Position numbers and translations under genes: made by a program
NCBI GenBank assembly: GCA_036898135.1
Contig: CM072522.1
Coordinates: 2,878,921-2,942,920, forward strand
From: Oncomelania hupensis
Taxonomy: Eukaryota > Mollusca > Gastropoda > Littorinimorpha > Pomatiopsidae
Length of the DNA stretch: 64,000 nucleotides
Direction of reading: 5' to 3'
Shown: piece by piece, positions 38,201 to 43,882 of the stretch
How positions within the stretch are numbered: the stretch's first letter is position 1
How the letters are laid out: every line of letters begins with the position of its first letter
Notes under the pieces: model-generated
Seen by the model: only the letters and a program-made list of their open reading frames with translations
Told to the model about the DNA's origin: nothing
Databases searched by the model: none

Positions 38201-40926
38201 ACCATGTTTGAAAGATTGCGGGACTTCCGGCAATTGACTTCCGGTTTATTCTGTTGTGAAAACATTCGACTGCATTTCCACAAGTTTTCTCTGTGATGCG
38301 TTTTTTCGATTTTGTTTTCAATTTTTCTTGTGTGAGTGTCTAAAATGGATGGTTTTGATTTTTAGACTGATGAAGGGGAAAGGCGGAGGCGAAGTACCAT
38401 TGAACAGATTTTCAACCTCAGAATAATCTGCGAGAAATACCTACAGTACCAACAACATCTATATCATGTGTTCGTAGACTTCAAAAAGGTGTTTGACCGA
38501 GTCTGACATGCAGCTCTGTGGGCAACCATGAGAGTGTACAACATCAGCCCTAAAATGATTGAAGTCATCAAAAGCCTGTATGACAAGGCTACCAGTGCAG
38601 TCCTCCACAACAGCGCCATCGGAAACTGGTTCAGAACAACAATCGGTGAGCGTCAGGGATGCCTACTCTCTCCAACACTCTTCAACATCTCCCTAGAGCG
38701 CATCATGTCAGATGCCCTTGCAGATCACGAAGGCATAGTCAGCATAGGGAGCAATCTCAAACCTTCATTTTGCGGATGACATTGATGGATTGGCTGGAGA
38801 GGAACAAGAACTTGAACAGCTGGTACAGAGGCTTGACACCACCTCCAGAGCTTATGGAATGGAAATAATTGCAGAGAAGACCAAACTGATGACCAACAAC
38901 ACCAATGGCATCAACACGGACATCAAAGTCCAAGGACAATCCCTCAACACAGTGCATAGCTTTAAATATTTAGGAGCCATTGTATCAGACAATGAGTCCC
39001 GACAGGAAGTTCTATCCAGGATCGCACAAACAACTGCTGCCTGGCAAGGTTGAAGCCAATTTGGAAAGACAGGACCATCAGTATACATTCCAAGGTAAGA
39101 CTGTTGCGCTCCCTTGTCATCTCCATCTTCGTATATGCTTGTGAAACATGGACCCTCACAGCAGATCTACAACGAAGAATACAAAGCATGGAGATGAGGT
39201 GCTGCAGAAGACTTCGGGGCATTTTTTATATCCACCACATCACCAACGACGAAGGCCGACAGACCATCACACAAGCCATTGGACAACACGATGACCTGCT
39301 CACAGTGGTGGAAAAACTGAAACTCCAATGGTATGGCCACATCACCAGATCATCAGGTCTTGCAAAGACCATCCTGCAAGGCACAGTACAATGAGGTAGA
39401 AGAAGAGGGAGACCGAAAAAAGAGGTGGGAGAACATTCGAGAATGGACTGGTTTGACACTGAGCGAAACAATCAGGGTTGCTGAGGACAGGGAAAGATGG
39501 AATACGCTGGTTAAACGATCATTTGTGGTACCCCTACGACCTCCAAGTTACGGGATAGGATAGGATAGAAGGGGAGTTTACAGGCTTCCATTTATCAGAC
39601 ATTAAAGTGAGAGAAATGGACTTGAGTTGGAGGAAGAGATCGGTACTGACATTAGTGGCAGTAGCGTGCATGCATCCGAGCTTTCAGACTGGCAGGAAAG
39701 TGAAGAAGAGGAGGGGTCTTGTTTGGACTTTTTACAACTTTATTTTTAATACGCATGGAGTAATAAAAAACAAGACATGACAAGAGAAGAATTAAAAAGG
39801 TAGATAATCAAAAGAGAATTTATTTCTGTTTATTTTGCATTTTATTTCATTTAAATCTATGAACTAATACCTAAGATGTTTGTGTTTTTACTAATGTACC
39901 CCTAAATATGTCTAAAATTATACAAATTCTTGCCTGTTTAGAGCTAAAAAGTAGACAAACGTGTGCCCAGTAAAGGGTTAAAGCAGATTTTTCATTTTAA
40001 AAATCCACCGCAGTGTTCTTGGGCTTTTTGTACTACCTGACCATGCACACATTCATCCATTAGTTGTTTGAAATCCTGCGATTATGCAACACAGTAAAAC
40101 TATACCAAGCAGGTGGAGAGTGGATCTGTGGATTACATTACATTATTATTGCTTTAGGTCCAGCGGACTCTTCCGAGCCAAATCAGGACCGGACAACCCC
40201 AGATCCGCATAAAAGATCTGCTGAAACAACCCTATTGGTAAAACTGAAAGCTCTCCACCAGCCAGTCACTTTACAATAAAGACATCCCACGCAGGGGACG
40301 CTGAGGCTGTACTCTAATTTATCGAACCCCCGTTTACAAAAACAAAATAGAATACAAACATCATTATAAATTATCAACAAAACACGTACATATAAAATGC
40401 CTACATTGTTAAATAATAACATCATAGGAAGCCCTAGTGACCGCCTGGCAGAAAGCATCCAATATTCCCAAGCTGATCCAACAGACCTCGTACACAAATA
40501 AGGAGTCTTGTCCCGGAAGAGTTTTCAAGAAAAAAGGTAGGTGACTGGTCTAGCAAAGAAGAAGATAGTATAGCAGATTGATAGAACAGAGCAGGAATGA
40601 GAAAGAGCAAATGACAAAGACAGCGACAGTGGGAATTTAAAGCACTAAATTTCCAGAAAGTGGGGATACTATTTATACTGAAACCCTCAGCACCCCAACT
40701 GGGGTGGATCTGTAGATTATGATTGTTACAGCAGTATTGTTTTCAGCTAACGATATATCAGATCTGGCTTAGACGTTGATCAGACAGGATTTGTATGTTA
40801 TGTTTTCAGCTGCAGTGGTCACATAAGGCAAGCTTACAGACTGTGGCGTCGTCTCATACCTCTGTCGTACGTAAATCCCTTGCCACTGCCATCAGGAACA
40901 TTATAGCTGATACGTCTACATTTTAA
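12708..40926 (+). CDS. FANCE: Fanconi anaemia group E protein (FANCE) orthologue, five coding exons
   Basis: FANCE bridges the Fanconi core complex to FANCD2 for its monoubiquitination in DNA interstrand-crosslink repair. Coding exons are 12708-12934, 30415-32044, 32544-32734, 34134-34335 and 40810-40926 (TAA). Phases match at every junction (2, 0, 2, 0) and the sum is 788 codons plus stop. The vertebrate protein has about 536 residues. The N-terminal segment WDVLLKSLSRRRPVV..GKLT then FEPELWSFPAYFV..FLMTLV parallels the vertebrate N-terminus. From about residue 590, DSLLSLVHKL, YERLEQCSSRGL, NLCSIVDLTVDENLV and VVRKSLATAIRNI follow the helical-repeat FANCE C domain to its end. The excess length is an N/D/E-rich middle (about 110-570). 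Start: the ATG has A at -3 and G at +4. Identification is by remembered family pattern, not by a search. Confidence 0.85.
13601..13678. promoter_or_regulatory. Heat-shock element array, 16 contiguous pentamers
   Basis: Alternating GAA and TTC triplets each separated by 2 bp run for 78 bp (GAA-CA-CTC-TA-GAA-CG-TTC-AA-GAA-AC-TTC and on to a final GAA-CG-TTC). Fourteen of sixteen triplets are exact. The exceptions are one CTC and one TCT. HSF trimers bind three such pentamers, so this could seat about five trimers. A TATA box follows 18 bp later. Known chaperone promoters usually have shorter arrays. Confidence 0.85.
13697..13704 (+). promoter_or_regulatory. TATA box (TATAAAAG) after the heat-shock array
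   Basis: A consensus TATA box sits 18 bp after the last heat-shock pentamer, the spacing expected of an HSF-driven pol II promoter. Transcription would run rightwards, in the same direction as FANCE. No chaperone-like reading frame follows. The transcript would enter GC-richer sequence and then a 67-bp satellite. Confidence 0.7.
13990..14470 (+). repeat. Degenerate tandem repeat, unit about 67 bp
   Basis: Repeated modules read GTCCTGGGTATCCGTTTCCA, then TGACTGACCA, CACATGACTCATACC and TTCAGTTGA. About six diverged units are seen, the last four best. They lie 300 bp downstream of the TATA box at 13697. Confidence 0.75.
14471..15590. other. Unassigned intronic sequence
   Basis: C-rich to about 14800, then AT-rich. 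A block at 14845-14886 (GTCTCCTATACGCATACTGT then GTTGGGGACTATAAATTTAT) recurs at 7565-7600, suggesting the 3' border of a mobile unit that includes the heat-shock promoter. A 121-codon open frame at 15215-15580 with a hydrophobic stretch resembles no family I know. Confidence 0.35.
15600..15880 (+). repeat. Degenerate GGGTA/CCCGA tandem repeat, unit about 80 bp
   Basis: Recurring GTTGGGTTAC, CGGGTAAGTTTTGGGTA, CCCGACG and GCCCGATCTTTGCCAAAA-like modules give three to four diverged units in FANCE intron 1. Confidence 0.6.
16060..16240 (+). mobile_element. SINE-like repeat, GGCAGCTTGAGTT family
   Basis: It shares AAACACTAGGTCCCTT, GGGTTGTGCTCAG, GGGCAGCTTGAGTT and TCTGTATCGGCCAGC with the copy at 2795-3003. 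It is diverged and ends in an ATAAATAAA-like tail. Confidence 0.55.
16241..17033. other. Unassigned AT-rich intronic sequence
   Basis: No gene, hairpin or repeat relation to the rest of the window was recognised. Confidence 0.3.
17034..17200 (-). mobile_element. 3' end of a LINE or SINE with TTATTCG tail
   Basis: Read on the minus strand the segment ends CAATAAAGATTCG, then TTATTCG repeats. A short unit-repeat tail is typical of LINE clades that lack poly(A). Too little is present to name the clade. Confidence 0.45.
17210..19830. other. Unassigned AT-rich stretch in FANCE intron 1
   Basis: Low-complexity T-rich sequence, a C run at 18102-18118, and a pair of related phrases (AACGTAGCCGAATTGTTTGT near 19208, AACGTAGCCGAATCGTTGTG near 19304). 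An AATAAA occurs near 19702. It may be the untranslated part of an unrecognised retroelement. No reading frame is convincing. Confidence 0.3.
19834..19980 (-). mobile_element. RTE-like LINE 3' end with (ATAGG)n tail
   Basis: Read on the minus strand the end of the family's last reading frame (NIREWTGLTLSEAIRVAE-like) is followed by CGGGATAGGATAGGATAGGA. The same terminal motif closes the copies at 39567 and 48530. Confidence 0.75.
20636..24340 (-). mobile_element. L2/CR1-group LINE, nearly full length
   Basis: The coding strand is minus. The 3' end is a TAA-repeat tail (AATAATAATAATTA at 20639-20655 in plus orientation) after AATGCGCTTATC-like sequence, as in L2/CR1-group elements. A CT-rich (on the coding strand) low-complexity block at 23700-24240 encodes a Pro/Ser-rich leader. 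The 5' limit is set only approximately. Confidence 0.75.
20861..23944 (-). CDS. LINE ORF2: endonuclease-reverse transcriptase, intact 1027 codons
   Basis: After a Pro/Ser-rich leader of about 85 residues comes an AP-endonuclease-like domain: LCLFNAQSICKDGKADVISD, GDFNFHF near 234, SDHLA near 299. The reverse transcriptase follows, with PVSNLSFLSKLLEKVV, LLDLSAAFDTIDHSILLHRL, GVPQGSVLGPVLF and FYADDSQLQ (near 746). The tail contains LILSRIDYCNSLLSG and LHWLPISQRIQYK, typical of the CR1/L2 assemblage. There is no internal stop or frameshift, so the copy could be young and possibly competent. An overlapping frame from ATG 24324 (MNAIQRVEHLQQMKRMKRRG) may be the true N-terminus joined by a frameshift. 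Confidence 0.85.
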   Translation of the reverse strand: MPSSPLSLSSSPSYIPPPPTQSPYTSPPSPLSTPSPSSPCSSSFSPIPPPPTPSPHTPPPPHACSSSSASPTSFSHHSSNLKLCLFNAQSICKDGKADVISDFISDNDLDIVVITETWLRPVGDEPTIASATPSGYRLASFPRASRGGGIAIIYRDCLSAHLSFTQSLPFTHPSFEYVEAKATLPGHSVIFSCIYRPPPSSQNKLTNSMFFTEFDLLLHHYSTRSGKHILLGDFNFHFDKPDHPDTKRLCRSLSNHNLTQHITQPTHRLGHTIDWIITRTSDKLFLDSDISSVLPSDHLAILVFLNLPPPHKQQLLVSRRKLKPVNREIFFAEAVDLLSDSSSSDLASHFDSSLRKFLDNHAPVTSCSRPDRLPSPWLTHEIATAKRERRQAERRWRLSGLTVHRQIFQTIRSKVCRLISDAKRKHLQNKILESTSSKTLYATMNKLLGTPKESPLPNTHKKEELPSAFSTYFSDKIQSLRNTLDILPSPPCPPDSPFTGTPLSFFRSLSQAEVLKIIKTMSLKTCELDPLPASLYLDGLPKLLPFITDIINTSLETGSVPDIFKSAIVRPLLKKHNLDPNDLKNYRPVSNLSFLSKLLEKVVLNQLNAHLTINNLLSPFQSAYRKHHSTETALLHILNDLLLSTDSGNISLLTLLDLSAAFDTIDHSILLHRLQHSFGITDSAHSWFLSYLSDRRQSVIIDGISSDPVRLSCGVPQGSVLGPVLFTLYTSPLTNIIQSHHINHHFYADDSQLQDKDKPDNIQALLTRTTDCCEDVKDWMTANKLKLNDDKTEAMLVGTRQKLPQLPSSLHLQLDGTSIPLSDSAKNLGVILDSSLSMTSFVSATARACYFHLRRISQIRKYLTTEAATKLAVSLILSRIDYCNSLLSGLPRSTTLPLQRVQNNTARLVLRKKKSDHVTPLLKALHWLPISQRIQYKTLSLCYKSLNNSAPLYLSDLLHPYIPSRSLRSASDPLRLRIPRSKLSTFGSRSFSVYGPSIWNTLPLSLRQKPSPTSFQSALKTYLFKQF
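24905..25985. repeat. Imperfect tandem duplication of about 530 bp
   Basis: Two consecutive blocks (about 24905-25428 and 25429-25985) share the same order of landmarks: CACGAGACAGC, CAAACGAG, a T run, AATACT(A/G)CAAT, TGGAGACAT(G)CATTCACTT, an AG-rich run, GCATGTAGAATGT and GTGTTTTTCGAT. Each ends with a plus-strand ACTCACC, which reads GGTGAGT on the minus strand. Divergence is perhaps 20%. Confidence 0.7.
25153..25226. repeat. (AG)n microsatellite
   Basis: A long, nearly pure AG run inside the first copy of the 530-bp duplication. The second copy has a short version at 25809-25823. Confidence 0.9.
25990..26290 (+). repeat. Degenerate tandem repeat, units 63-80 bp
   Basis: Modules such as CCACTATAAATGTCACTTTC, ACACAAC, GGCACACTGACCAAGC and GATTCAGTTATGCTG recur three to four times with indels. 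Confidence 0.65.
27135..29431 (-). mobile_element. RTE-like LINE split by a second LINE
   Basis: The minus strand encodes KPIWKDRTIILHSKVKQLRS, ACETWTLTIDLQRRIQSMEM and RCYRRLLGISYIQHITNNEV in 27135-27680. The upstream part of the same element resumes at 29296-29431 (SAEKTKMMTNTTNGI, EEQELEKLVQRLDT). The gap is exactly the plus-strand LINE at 27681-29295. Comparison with the uninterrupted copy near 38910-38930 shows the break falls within NGINTDIKVQ. The 5' side is truncated at 29431. Confidence 0.8.
27681..29295 (+). mobile_element. CR1/L2-group LINE, 5'-truncated, inserted in an RTE element
   Basis: It encodes HHTLFKTLRDYFGISGSVLD, then GVPQGSVLGPVLFIMYTKPL and SQSFADDTQLYK. After a frameshift near 28130 come ISSIRHYLTISATKTLVCAI, VLSRLDYCNSLLSGSPKHFI and LQRVQNSAARLVLKAKKHHS. 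The frame shifts again near 28445 and reaches a stop near 28762. The 3' UTR ends in a TTA-repeat tail (29248-29295). The 5' junction abuts GATGTCCGTGT of the host element and the 3' junction abuts ATGCCATTGG. No obvious target duplication, and perhaps a 2-3-bp target loss. Confidence 0.8.
29432..30394. other. Unassigned part of FANCE intron 1
   Basis: AG-rich to 29900, then AT-rich. No gene or recognised repeat. Confidence 0.3.
30415..32044 (+). CDS. FANCE: FANCE coding exon 2 (large, low-complexity)
   Basis: It encodes residue 76 (first base completes TT+T, Phe) to residue 619. The first 35 residues continue the conserved N-terminal domain. The rest is acidic and Asn-rich with short repeated phrases (AERENNML, IERENNIL; ILCRETLTDTN, AVLSRESLTNAN). 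The end, from DSLLSLVHKLTLSASSLSEQ, starts the C-terminal domain. The donor AGA/GTAAAT leaves phase 0. A SUMO-interaction-like VIIIDDDVDE is at about 458-467. Most of the length difference from vertebrate FANCE lies here. Confidence 0.85.
32080..32265 (+). repeat. AT-rich minisatellite, about 33-bp unit
   Basis: Units like ATGATGTTGATAATAATGAT plus TTATTGTAT recur about five times with variation, just inside FANCE intron 2. Confidence 0.65.
32544..32734 (+). CDS. FANCE: FANCE coding exon 3
   Basis: Encodes residues 620-682 plus two bases (YERLEQCSSRGLVSCITELA onward, through ELLTAVCKTWDQAAATFFLR). The acceptor is TTTTGTGTCCAG and the donor TCAG/GTAGTA. It corresponds to the central helices of the FANCE C-terminal repeat fold. 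Confidence 0.85.
32745..34130. other. FANCE intron 3
   Basis: About 1.4 kb of AT-rich intronic sequence. No repeat related to others in this window was recognised. Confidence 0.35.
34134..34335 (+). CDS. FANCE: FANCE coding exon 4
   Basis: Encodes residues 683-750, SNLCSIVDLTVDENLVTVVQ through FGRMVHSFIKTYRLQ. The arrangement L..IV.L..DE....VV..AL......T.D....MV....G......F....H.F...Y parallels the vertebrate C-terminal domain segment by segment. The donor CAG/GTTGTT is weaker than the others. Confidence 0.85.
34386..34535 (-). mobile_element. Degraded tRNA-SINE or SINE-like remnant
   Basis: Contains TATATAGCGCTTTTCCAGCT with AAAGCGCTG and, on the minus strand, GGATAGCTCAGTTGTCAGGG, an A-box-like phrase. 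Similar to the better SINE at 43328-43512 but without a clear B box. Confidence 0.4.
34640..34850 (-). mobile_element. SINE-like repeat, GGCAGCTTGAGTT family, minus strand
   Basis: Read on the minus strand it contains GGGCGGCTTGAGTTAGATCC and TGTATTGGTCAGCGCCTTGA, close to the copy at 2795-3003 through TCTGGGCGTCAGACTATA. The ATAA-like tail lies at its plus-strand left (ATTTATTTAATTTATTTATA). Confidence 0.6.
34870..35930. other. FANCE intron 4, unassigned
   Basis: No gene or repeat identified. Two short TTGTCAGTATTT phrases occur near 35806-35848, possibly subterminal repeats of the hAT remnant that follows. Confidence 0.3.
35934..36031 (+). repeat. 49-bp tandem duplication
   Basis: Two adjacent copies of a unit containing AAAATCACCATGAAAATCAG and CTTGTTGAACAC differ by very few bases. 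Confidence 0.85.
36099..36583 (-). pseudogene. Internally deleted hAT transposase (BED-like N-terminus joined to C-terminal dimerisation motif)
   Basis: The minus strand starts MAERGRPRKRKAAKSDDEAD. With frame changes it reads KYARCTVCGFDFFISHGGFD and DVARHVASARHK, a BED-like zinc-binding head. It then jumps directly to IPVSNCSCERVFSLGKNKTD and FRGTIGSKTLNAML, the hAT C-terminal dimerisation signature. The catalytic core is gone, as expected for a non-autonomous derivative. A partial sister copy of the head is at 63215-63440. It lies in FANCE intron 4. Confidence 0.7.
36613..36815. mobile_element. Foldback element with TAGGG repeats inside
   Basis: The arms are GGTGAAGACTATTATGGAGG, continuing GAACTCGTACA, and its near-perfect inverted copy ending at 36815. 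The middle (36660-36760) is a (TAGGG)n/(TTGGG)n array that meets an inverted (CCCTA)n stretch at GGGTAACCC. Flanking TGAAAGGC and CGAAAGGC suggest an 8-bp target duplication. It inserted beside the hAT remnant. Confidence 0.7.
36816..38120. other. FANCE intron 4, unassigned
   Basis: AT-rich sequence with a G run near 37437-37447 and a TTA/ATA-rich block at 37730-37860. No gene recognised. Confidence 0.3.
38128..39977 (+). mobile_element. piggyBac-type element with TTAA TSD, interrupted by an RTE LINE
   Basis: TTAA (38124-38127 and 39978-39981) flanks perfect 14-bp inverted termini CCCTTTACTGGGCA. The original length without the LINE is about 650 bp, so it is non-autonomous. It keeps an acidic start beginning MDGFDF and resuming as EEIGTDI after the LINE, readable more fully in the copies at 50297 and 60351. 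It lies in FANCE intron 4. Confidence 0.85.
38380..39567 (+). mobile_element. RTE-like LINE fragment with 8-bp TSD
   Basis: GAAGGGGA occurs at both borders (38372-38379 and 39568-39575), dividing the piggyBac element. It encodes YHVFVDFKKVFDRV then a stop, RQGCLLSPTLFNISLERIMS, a frameshifted FADDIDGLAGEEQELEQLVQ, AYGMEIIAEKTKLMTNNTNG, ACETWTLTADLQRRIQSMEM and a C-terminus ending PPSYGIG. The 3' end is GGGATAGGATAGGATA. Several frame breaks make it a dead copy. Confidence 0.85.
40155..40720 (-). mobile_element. Retroelement copy with AATC-type tail family, minus strand
   Basis: Its reverse complement matches 53220-53299 plus 54658-55159 across landmarks: CAGTATAAATAGTATCCCCA, GCTTTAAATTCCCACTGTCG, CTATACTATCTTCTTCTTTG, CTTTATTGTAAAGTGACTGG and GTCCGGTCCTGATTTGGCTC. 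This copy lacks the hAT insertion and so shows the empty site CCCACTGTCGCTG. No coding sequence is seen. It lies in FANCE intron 4 close to the last exon. Confidence 0.7.
40810..40926 (+). CDS. FANCE: FANCE last coding exon
   Basis: Encodes 38 residues and TAA. LQTVASSHTSVVRKSLATAI then RNII matches the family's C-terminal helix. The acceptor is TATGTTTTCAG. An alternative AG six bases further (CTGCAG) would remove two residues without changing phase. Confidence 0.8.
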   Translation: MQWSHKASLQTVASSHTSVVRKSLATAIRNIIADTSTF

Positions 40927-42060
40927 AATTAATAATAATTAAAATAATCCTGTGTGTTACTGTTTTTATTATTTACATGCTGTATAGATCTTTGTATCGT
41001 GCAATGCTTATTAAAGTGGTTGAATGAGTGCACTATTTCAGTGCTTCAGATTGTTGGAGCGCCCGCGCCATTGGCGCATATTTTATCAGAATGGCGCGTA
41101 ACAGTCAACGTGAATGCACCAGCCTGGCGCGTCATAAAAATCAAGGAGGACTAGGTGAACATACGATACGAATACCTTAGATTGTCAATGACCCATCTTT
41201 TTCAAAATTGACCCATCATTTTGCATGGCCATGGGTCATTGGGCCCATGATGTCTGAGAACAATCTGAAGCACTGTATTTGATAAGGCACAATAATAATA
41301 CAGGATAATAATATATGTGCGGTCTTCTTAAATCACACTTGATGCTCAATGATCTGTGTCGGTATATGCAACATGCACACTCAGTTTTACATATACAAAC
41401 TCACATTCTTTACTAAAACCTATCATAAAGGCAGGGAGATCGCTTGTAAAGATGTTGCTGTATCGATTTTTATTCATCAGATGAACATAAGCTGTACTGA
41501 TTAGAAAAGACGAAAAGGAAATTTACTTTTGTATTTTTTAAATCTCTAGATTGCATTCAATATCATTATGAAGTTATTATTTTTTAAATTTTAAATACCA
41601 TTATGAAATTATTATTTTTTTATTATTATTATTTTCTTTCTCTAGGGTGTCAATGATTTTGTTTTTTGCAGGCTATCCTGTTTGTATGAAAGTGATAACA
41701 CTTCTCAAACAGGGAAAGGGTTACAGCCTGTGATGCATCTTGTATATATGCTTGATACATTATTTTTTTTGTAAAATGTGTTATTGTTTTATTGCCATTG
41801 TTGAATAAAAGTATGAACTGTGAAGCCACAATGAACTTACAAGGACTTTTGTTCTTTCACATTGTATTGTTTTGTACTGTTGTCAGTAATATACACGATG
41901 ACAAGCACATTTGGTTAAAATAATTTTCGTGTGTCTGTTATATCATAAAGAAGCGAAAGGAAAACTTGAAATGAAAGACCACTATTTGAACTATCTGCAA
42001 CCAAAAAATTATCGAAATCAACTAAGCCAAATTTAGATACAGCACAAAATGACATGGTAG
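40927..42060 (+). other. Downstream of FANCE: probable 3' UTR and intergenic
   Basis: AT-rich. The first clear AATAAA lies at 41804-41809 (TTGAATAAAAGTATGAACTG) and may be the FANCE polyadenylation signal, giving a 3' UTR near 0.9 kb. No reading frame is convincing. Confidence 0.4.
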
Positions 42061-42500
42061 AAAATGTAGACATGTAGAAAATGATGAAGCATAATGAACT
42101 TGACCTTTGAGAAAGTACAGATATGAATAATCCAACATGCATTGCAGTAAAGTATCTGCAAAGTAAAAATCATGAATTTCGGTTAAGTTATTCGAGATCG
42201 GCCAAAAAAAAAAATTGTTTTGAAAGTTTTTAAAAAGTGAAATTCAGAACAACTGAAGACTGGCCAATGATCTGAAGTACTTTTATACTAAAAATCCAAC
42301 AAAATCGCTTCATCCATTTTTTGAGATATTGAGCAAAACATGTTTAACCACAAAATGACTCATAACCTTGACCTTTGCAGTAGAGCAAATCTGATAGCGG
42401 ATGGGCGGCACTAACCTAGAATATAAAGTTTGGTCAAAATCTGTGAGTGGTTCTTGAGATATGGCTTCAGACAGACCTACATTTTTGCTCATTCCAATTT
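42060..42500 (-). repeat. Dispersed repeat with AAGGTCAAGGT motif, minus strand
   Basis: The minus strand shares ATATCTCAAGAACCACT, GACCAAACTTTATA, GCAAAGGTCAAGGTTATGAG and AAGCGATTTTGTTG with the repeats at 45950-46310 and 47570-47880. Confidence 0.6.
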
Positions 42501-42635
42501 TAAAGTATTTCCAGATGTGAGGAAATATAAAAACAATAAAAAAAAAACAAGTTTCCAGTTAATAATTTAGAATAAATTTGAGATAAGTACAGTTGTATTG
42601 TTTAAATATATTTACATATTTTGTTTATTCTGTTT

Positions 42636-42751
<116 letters not shown>

Positions 42752-42836
42752 GTTTTGCTTTTCACTCTTAGACAAATATTAACACACTTAGATGACACGA
42801 CTAAGCAACTGTTGTCTGCGATTCATCCACTATTGG

Positions 42837-43738
42837 CAGACATGCCTACCCTCAATTTGAAGTTTCCGTATTAGCTTTTTCAAATTTCAGTATTACTATT
42901 ACGATTTCCGTATTTACTTTTACTACCTATTGTTTTTGCACTCATCCTTTTTGATATTATGCGAAGAATCCAGTGATAGATTGGTTTGCTGCCACAATGT
43001 TCTTTTTCTTCTCCAAAGCCTCGTAATTCTTCATATACTGTGGGCCTTCCGCGTGCCGCTTGATGTCGTTCATATCACCGGCGGAGATGCCAAACTGGTT
43101 GGCACAAATCGTACTTTTGAGTCAGTGCTGCCGCGAATAACGAAAGGACACTTTTCCGAATACGAGGCAAGAAATGTCTGCCCCTTGCGCGTTTTTTTTT
43201 GAAGATTCAGATTCACAATCACTTTGCTTAGCCATTCATTTGAACGCCATGTTTTAAATTCTGTCTCACGAGCACCGATCTTTACTGCGACTGTGCAAAA
43301 ACGGGTTCGGCAAACTTCGGTGCCTCTAAAAAAAAAAAAAAAGATATTTCTCTTATATAGCGCACTTACAAGCTCAGAGAGCTTCTCAAGGCGCTGGCCC
43401 GTAATATCCAGCAATCACAAAATAGTTTGCTGAAGTCAGGATTCGAACCCACGTCCCCCAAGACGCACTCACACAAGTCGTGCGCTCTGACCACTGAGCT
43501 ATCCCTGCCGGAAACTTCGATGTCACAGGTCTCCACTGCGACTGCGCATTGCGGCATTAAACCTTCGGAAAAAGGTAATGCGGTGAATTACCACAGGCCA
43601 ACGATTTCGATTTTTTTTCTTTATCATTTTTTTAAATTTCCGTACCGTAAAACAAATATCCGTATTTTCCGTAGCGCTTGCCGAGTTTTTCAAATTTCCG
43701 GAAAAAATACGGAAATTCCGTACGGGTAGGCATGTCTG
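42837..43738 (-). mobile_element. hAT-like non-autonomous transposon, 6-bp TSD TATTGG
   Basis: The termini are CAGACATGCCTACCC and its inverse GGGTAGGCATGTCTG. TATTGG abuts both ends (42831-42836, 43739-43744). The minus strand carries a transposase N-terminal piece: FKTWRSNEWLSKV, QTFLASYSEKCPFVIRGSTD and FGISAGDMNDIKRHAEGPQY, a BED/KRxxH-like head. A SINE is inserted at 43328-43512. A sister copy in opposite orientation is at 55340-55911. It lies between FANCE and NATD1, 145 bp from the NATD1 stop. Confidence 0.8.
43328..43512 (-). mobile_element. tRNA-derived SINE inside the hAT-like element
   Basis: The minus strand begins CCGGCAGGGATAGCTCAGTG with an A-box phrase TAGCTCAGTGG. It continues to a B box GGTTCGAATCC, then CTGAGCTTGTAAGTGCGCTA and TATAAGAGAAATATCTTTT. 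The sister transposon at 55340-55911 lacks it (empty site near 55570), which defines the insertion. Confidence 0.8.
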
Positions 43739-43882
43739 TATTGGTTTTTGCACAAAATCTTACACAAATCTGCAACATAACGGCATAATTAGGTATATAC
43801 CTATTAATACAATATACATCCATGCCCTGGACATGGAGTGTGCACACTTTGACCATGCTTAATATTGGGCCCATGGCAACAG

